From assembly GCF_946221155.1 (NCBI RefSeq), contig NZ_CAMIAN010000057.1, positions 1 through 8,721 of the forward strand: DNA of 8,721 bases. The letters are read 5' to 3'. The notes under the pieces are model-generated. The model saw only the letters and a program-made list of their open reading frames with translations. It ran no database searches and was not told the origin of the DNA. The translations under genes and the position numbers were made by a program. The first letter of the stretch is position 1, and every line of letters starts with the position of its first letter. Origin of the DNA: an uncultured Corynebacterium sp. (lineage in GTDB: Bacteria; Actinomycetota; Actinomycetes; Mycobacteriales; Mycobacteriaceae). Below, one piece after another: positions 6,494-8,721 of this stretch.

Positions 6494-6523
6494 TTGCGAA
6501 GGTGAGGTTAGGTTCACTACACA
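6494..6523 (+). promoter_or_regulatory. Candidate promoter of the secreted-protein gene
   Basis: TTGCGA (6494-6499) and TACACA (6518-6523) are separated by 18 nt, giving a sigma-A-like promoter with a leader of about 105 nt before the TTG start. A second, closer -10-like TATACA occurs at 6610-6615 without a good -35 and would give a very short leader. The choice between them cannot be made from sequence alone. Confidence 0.35.
6503..6521. promoter_or_regulatory. DtxR-like iron box
   Basis: Read on the minus strand, the 19 bases match the corynebacterial DtxR consensus (TTAGGTTAGSCTAACCTWA) at 13 positions by my count, including the complete half CCTAACCT. The other half is poor. The site covers the spacer and -10 of the candidate promoter above, a repressing position. 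Iron control of the secreted protein is therefore possible. One good half-site in AT-poor DNA could also be chance. Confidence 0.33.
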
Positions 6524-6637
6524 TGTTGTACGTACTCGAAGTACAGACCCGGCGACATCCGATCGGAACTCGCAGAACCGATCCCTCTCCTGTCGCCACA
6601 CTGCATTTTTATACACCCCTCTCGGAAGGAGATTCCT

Positions 6638-7081
6638 TTGAAGTTCAAGAAGTCCCTCATCACCCTGGCCGCAGCATCCTCCGTTGCCCTGGCTGGCGTT
6701 CCGGCCGCAGTTGCAGACGACGCTGCTGAGGCACCGGTTGCCGCCGACGCCGCCACCCAGCCGGCTACCGACGACGCCGGCACCGAGGCTGCTACCGAGG
6801 ACGCTACCGAAGGTGATGACCAGGCTGAGGCAGACGACGAGGCCGCAGCTGATGACGAGACCACCGACAACGAGGGTTCCGCCGAGGGCACCGAGGACGA
6901 GGGTGCCACCGAGGGCACCGAGGGCTCCATCGACAGCGAGAAGAAGGAGAAGCTGAAGGGCTCCGTCGACAAGCTGCTGGGCTGGGACGACTCCACCTCT
7001 ACCCTGGACAAGGTCAAGGATGTTATCGGCTTCATCGGCAAGATCGTGAAGACCTTCGCTGGCATCCCGGGCTCTAACTAA
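6638..7081 (+). CDS. Small secreted acidic protein with C-terminal amphipathic helix (unknown function)
   Basis: I do not recognise a named family. The 147 residues divide into three parts. Residues 1-26 are a Sec signal peptide (MKFKK, hydrophobic core, cleavage expected after AVA26). Residues 27-101 are a low-complexity linker of Ala, Thr, Gly, Asp and Glu, with 29 acidic residues and no Lys, Arg or His. Residues 102-147 are lysine-containing, with a strongly amphipathic helix (about L123-I143: LDKVKDVIGFIGKIVKTFAGI) and no Cys. The start is TTG at 6638-6640, supported by GGAAGGAG 6 nt upstream and by the fit of the signal peptide; the reading frame's only earlier options lack one. The gene opposes its ribosomal neighbours and converges on rplE, sharing a terminator. 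A cell-envelope or secreted membrane-active role is inferred only from the layout. Confidence 0.85.
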   Translation: MKFKKSLITLAAASSVALAGVPAAVADDAAEAPVAADAATQPATDDAGTEAATEDATEGDDQAEADDEAAADDETTDNEGSAEGTEDEGATEGTEGSIDSEKKEKLKGSVDKLLGWDDSTSTLDKVKDVIGFIGKIVKTFAGIPGSN

Positions 7082-7121
7082 GAGTCCTCCGAGTCGCGCC
7101 GACTGGGGCGCGCCTCAACAT

Positions 7122-7180
7122 ATAAAAGACCCCCGCTTCCCTATCATTCGAGAGGATCCTCGAAGGGAAGCGGGGGTTTT
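7122..7180. terminator. Bidirectional terminator between the secreted-protein gene and rplE
   Basis: A perfect 13-bp stem (ACCCCCGCTTCCC at 7129-7141 with GGGAAGCGGGGGT at 7165-7177) is topped by an inner hairpin TTCGAG/CTCGAA. On the plus strand TTTT follows (7177-7180). On the minus strand TCTTTTATA follows. It can therefore stop both convergent transcripts. Confidence 0.88.
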
Positions 7181-7185
7181 AGGCT

Positions 7186-7223
7186 GCGGCGGCTGACACT
7201 AGCAAGTGCCAGCGAAGCGCCGC
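7186..7223 (-). other. Structured hairpin in the rplE 3' region
   Basis: GCGGCG-GCTG-CACT pairs with AGTG-CAGC-CGCCGC around an AGCA loop, interrupted by one A/C mismatch and a GAAG bulge. It lies between the rplE stop and the terminator. It may stabilise the 3' end of the rplN-rplX-rplE mRNA or help termination. It has no U tract of its own. Confidence 0.5.
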
Positions 7224-7253
7224 CGTCGCGCTGAACTACTCAGCGGAGCCCTT

Positions 7254-7805
7254 CTACTTGAAGGGGAAGCCCAACTCGCGCAGCAGTGCGCGGCCTTCGT
7301 CGTCGTTGGTTGCAGTGGTAACGACGGTGATGTTCATGCCGCGAGGACGGTCGATCTTGTCGACGTCGATCTCGTAGAACATGGTCTGCTCAGACAGGCC
7401 GAAGGTGTAGTTGCCGTGGCCATCGAACTGCTTGTCGTTCAGGCCGCGGAAGTCACGAATACGCGGCAGAGCGACGGTCAGCAGGCGGTCCAGGAACTCC
7501 CACATACGGTCGCCACGCAGGGTAACGCGGGCGCCGATGGGCATACCTTCACGCAGCTTGAAGTTAGCGATAGCCTTCTTCGCGGTGCGGATCTGCGGCT
7601 TCTGACCAGTGATCTTGGTCAGGTCTTCGATTGCACCGTTGATCAGCTTGGAATCGCGAGCAGCGTCGCCGACACCCATGTTGACGACAACCTTGGTGAC
7701 GCCCGGGATCTGCATGACGTTCTCGTAGCTGAACTCGCCGTTCAGCTTCTCGCGGATTTCCTCACGGTAGCGAGTCTTCAAACGTGGGGTGTAGTTTTCG
7801 CTCAT
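7254..7805 (-). CDS. rplE: 50S ribosomal protein L5
   Basis: L5 binds 5S rRNA and contacts the P-site tRNA in the central protuberance. The 183-residue product opens with TPRLKTRYREEIREKL, then NVMQIPGVTKVVVNMGVGDA (29-48). It continues with the signature TGQKPQIRTAKKAIANFKLREGMPIGARVTLRG and PRIRDFRGL, and ends ELGFPFK. The ATG at 7803-7805 is 2 nt from the rplX stop, with GGAAGGA upstream inside rplX. In most bacteria rpsN follows immediately. Here rplE is the last gene of its unit and faces an unrelated gene on the other strand across a bidirectional terminator. Confidence 0.97.
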   Translation of the reverse strand: MSENYTPRLKTRYREEIREKLNGEFSYENVMQIPGVTKVVVNMGVGDAARDSKLINGAIEDLTKITGQKPQIRTAKKAIANFKLREGMPIGARVTLRGDRMWEFLDRLLTVALPRIRDFRGLNDKQFDGHGNYTFGLSEQTMFYEIDVDKIDRPRGMNITVVTTATNDDEGRALLRELGFPFK

Positions 7806-7807
7806 CG

Positions 7808-8122
7808 TTAGATGTCCTTCCCGTTGCGCTTGGACACGCGGATCTTCTTACCGTCTTCGTCGAAGCGGTAGCCGATACGGGTCGGGTTGCCGTCGGAGTC
7901 AACGACCATCACGTTGGACACGTGGATCGGAGCTTCCTGGGTAACGATGCCGCCGGACTCAGCGCCGCGCTCTGGAGCGGAGTTTGCAACGTGCTTCTTG
8001 ATTCGGTTGACGCCCTCGACCAGGACCTTGTCGCGCTGCGGGTAGGCCTCGATGACCTTACCCTTTGCACCCTTGTCCGGGCCGGAGATTACCAGTACGG
8101 TGTCGCCCTTACGGATCTTCAT
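7808..8122 (-). CDS. rplX: 50S ribosomal protein L24
   Basis: L24 is one of the first proteins to bind 23S rRNA in large-subunit assembly. The 104 residues begin with a KOW motif (MKIRKGDTVLVISGPDKGAKGKVIEAYP, residues 1-28). The conserved loop VEGVNRIKKHV follows, then the domain with EAPIHVSNVMVVD and PTRIGYRF. The ATG at 8120-8122 directly follows the rplN TAA with no gap, and GGAGG lies 8 nt upstream inside rplN. Length and order are standard. Confidence 0.97.
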   Translation of the reverse strand: MKIRKGDTVLVISGPDKGAKGKVIEAYPQRDKVLVEGVNRIKKHVANSAPERGAESGGIVTQEAPIHVSNVMVVDSDGNPTRIGYRFDEDGKKIRVSKRNGKDI

Positions 8123-8494
8123 TTAGAGCACCTCCGGAGCCAGGGAAACGATCTTCATGAACTTCTTGTCGCGAAGCTCACGTGCGACCGGGCCGAAGAT
8201 ACGGGTGCCGCGGGGATCGTTGTCGTTTGCCTTGATGATGACAGCCGCGTTCTCGTCGAATGCGATGTAGGAGCCGTCCGGACGACGGGTCTCCTTCTTT
8301 GCGCGGACGATGACAGCCTTGACGATGTCGCCAGCCTTGACGGTGCCGCCCGGTGCAGCTTCCTTGACGGTAGCTACGACGACATCACCGATACCAGCGG
8401 AGCGTCGAACGGAACCACCGAGCGGACGGATGACCAGGATTTCCCGGGCACCGGTGTTGTCGGCAACTCGCAGACGCGATTCTTGCTGAATCAC
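8123..8494 (-). CDS. rplN: 50S ribosomal protein L14
   Basis: L14 sits at the subunit interface and forms bridges to 16S rRNA. The 123-residue product starts MIQQESRLRVADNTGAREIL, which includes the family signature. It contains AIVRAKK-type VKAVIVRAKKETRRPDGSYI and FDENAAVII, and ends GTRIFGPVARELRDKKFMKIVSLAPEVL. The start is GTG at 8492-8494, fixed by AGGAG (8501-8505) 6 nt upstream and by the N-terminus matching other L14 proteins. It appears to be the first gene of its transcription unit, since at least 227 nt upstream are free of ribosomal coding sequence. Confidence 0.97.
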   Translation of the reverse strand: MIQQESRLRVADNTGAREILVIRPLGGSVRRSAGIGDVVVATVKEAAPGGTVKAGDIVKAVIVRAKKETRRPDGSYIAFDENAAVIIKANDNDPRGTRIFGPVARELRDKKFMKIVSLAPEVL

Positions 8495-8721
8495 TTGAGT
8501 CTCCTAATTTGACCTAGATTTTTGCTTACCGTGCGTGGGATTTCCGACCCTCGCGCACGCGGTCTGTGCCAGCGCGCGTTCCCCGCGCCTTCTGGCAACT
8601 GCCCTATTCTTCCACACCCCTATTCGGCCAACAAAATCGCCGTATCAGAGTTTTTCGGTGCGACGGTGGATTTCGCTTAGCGAGGGTATGCTACCCCCCC
8701 CGCGCGGCCCCTCTTCTTTCT
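8495..8721 (-). promoter_or_regulatory. rplN upstream region: promoter and structured leader
   Basis: No gene is recognised up to the window edge. A strong hairpin lies at 8568-8596 on the transcript: GCCAG-GCGCG, loop GGGAA, CGCGC-CTGGC, with a small internal loop. The -10-like AAGAAT or GAATAG lies just before it on the minus strand, with TTGTTG as a possible -35 about 17-19 nt further upstream. Farther out are two adjacent inverted repeats (8673-8683 and 8684-8696) and a run of eight C (8694-8701). The promoter assignment is tentative. Confidence 0.45.

Larger units (their letters stand above)
6024..6637. other. Long intergenic region with no convincing gene
   Basis: This region lies between the divergent rpsH unit and the secreted-protein gene, where rpsN stands in many bacteria. 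It contains a 10-bp palindrome ACCTGCAGGT (6164-6173), a hairpin TTCCCGTG/CACGGGAG with an 8-nt loop (6291-6314), a DtxR-like site (6503-6521) and an inverted repeat GTACT-cga-AGTAC (6532-6544). Open frames of 122 codons (plus, 6028-6396) and 63 codons (minus, 6208-6399) exist, but they have no clear ribosome-binding site or family resemblance. It may hold a small RNA or decayed coding sequence. Confidence 0.5.

Noticed and set aside
6532..6548. A LexA (SOS) box around the CGAAGTAC sequence
   Set aside because: Only one half (TCGAA) resembles the Gram-positive SOS consensus; the second half is absent.
6517..7065. A 182-codon minus-strand frame rich in Ser, Ala and Val
   Set aside because: It is the mirror of the acidic low-complexity linker of the plus-strand secreted protein, which has a signal peptide and a strong ribosome-binding site.
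7784..8512. A 242-codon plus-strand frame
   Set aside because: It is antisense to rplX and rplN, both full-length and intact.
8687..8692. TAGCAT (minus strand) as the rplN -10
   Set aside because: It matches the rpsH candidate hexamer but is about 195 nt from the rplN start, lacks the GC-rich start module, and is explained by the inverted repeat it sits in.
1..8721. CRISPR arrays, tRNA or rRNA genes, insertion sequences, phage attachment sites
   Set aside because: No spaced direct repeats, cloverleaf sequences, transposase fragments or flanking duplications were found on either strand.

Overview
The window is the distal part of the spc ribosomal-protein locus followed by secY-adk-map, from a high-GC Gram-positive bacterium, most likely a Corynebacterium. 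The evidence for this is: a SecY that reads like corynebacterial SecY throughout; an S5 with a long Arg/Asn-rich N-terminal extension; a short 181-residue adenylate kinase without a zinc LID; no rpsN (S14) in its canonical place between rplE and rpsH; and an unrelated gene inserted exactly there. The species cannot be named from this sequence.

Layout, read in the direction of ribosomal transcription (minus strand, from high to low coordinates). (i) 8721-8495 is a leader and promoter region with a strong GC-rich hairpin. (ii) rplN, rplX and rplE (8494-7254) are tightly packed. They end in a structured 3' region and a long bidirectional terminator (7122-7180). (iii) A plus-strand gene (6638-7081) converges on rplE. 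It encodes a 147-residue secreted protein with a signal peptide, a very acidic linker and a C-terminal amphipathic helix. (iv) 714 bases without a convincing gene (5924-6637) hold the divergent promoters of that gene and of rpsH. (v) rpsH, rplF, rplR, rpsE, rpmD and rplO (5923-3243) end in a textbook rho-independent terminator (3157-3201). (vi) A 352-base gap leads to secY, adk and map (2890-87). secY and adk overlap by 4 nt, and a hairpin separates adk from map. (vii) The first 69 bases carry a lipoprotein-type signal peptide on the minus strand, cut by the window edge and without an in-frame start.

The native genes make ribosomal proteins of both subunits (L14, L24, L5; S8, L6, L18, S5, L30, L15), the SecYEG channel core, adenylate kinase and methionine aminopeptidase. 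This is the classic growth-related cluster, but here it is split into at least three transcription units. The most unusual observations are regulatory. An identical module (CTAGCGCGCC-N6-TAAA on the plus strand) lies in the leaders of both rpsH and secY. A nine-codon leader ORF overlaps the rpsH start by ATGA. A DtxR-like site overlaps a candidate promoter of the secreted-protein gene. The inserted secreted protein itself, laid out like a pre-pro-peptide, is the best candidate for undescribed biology.
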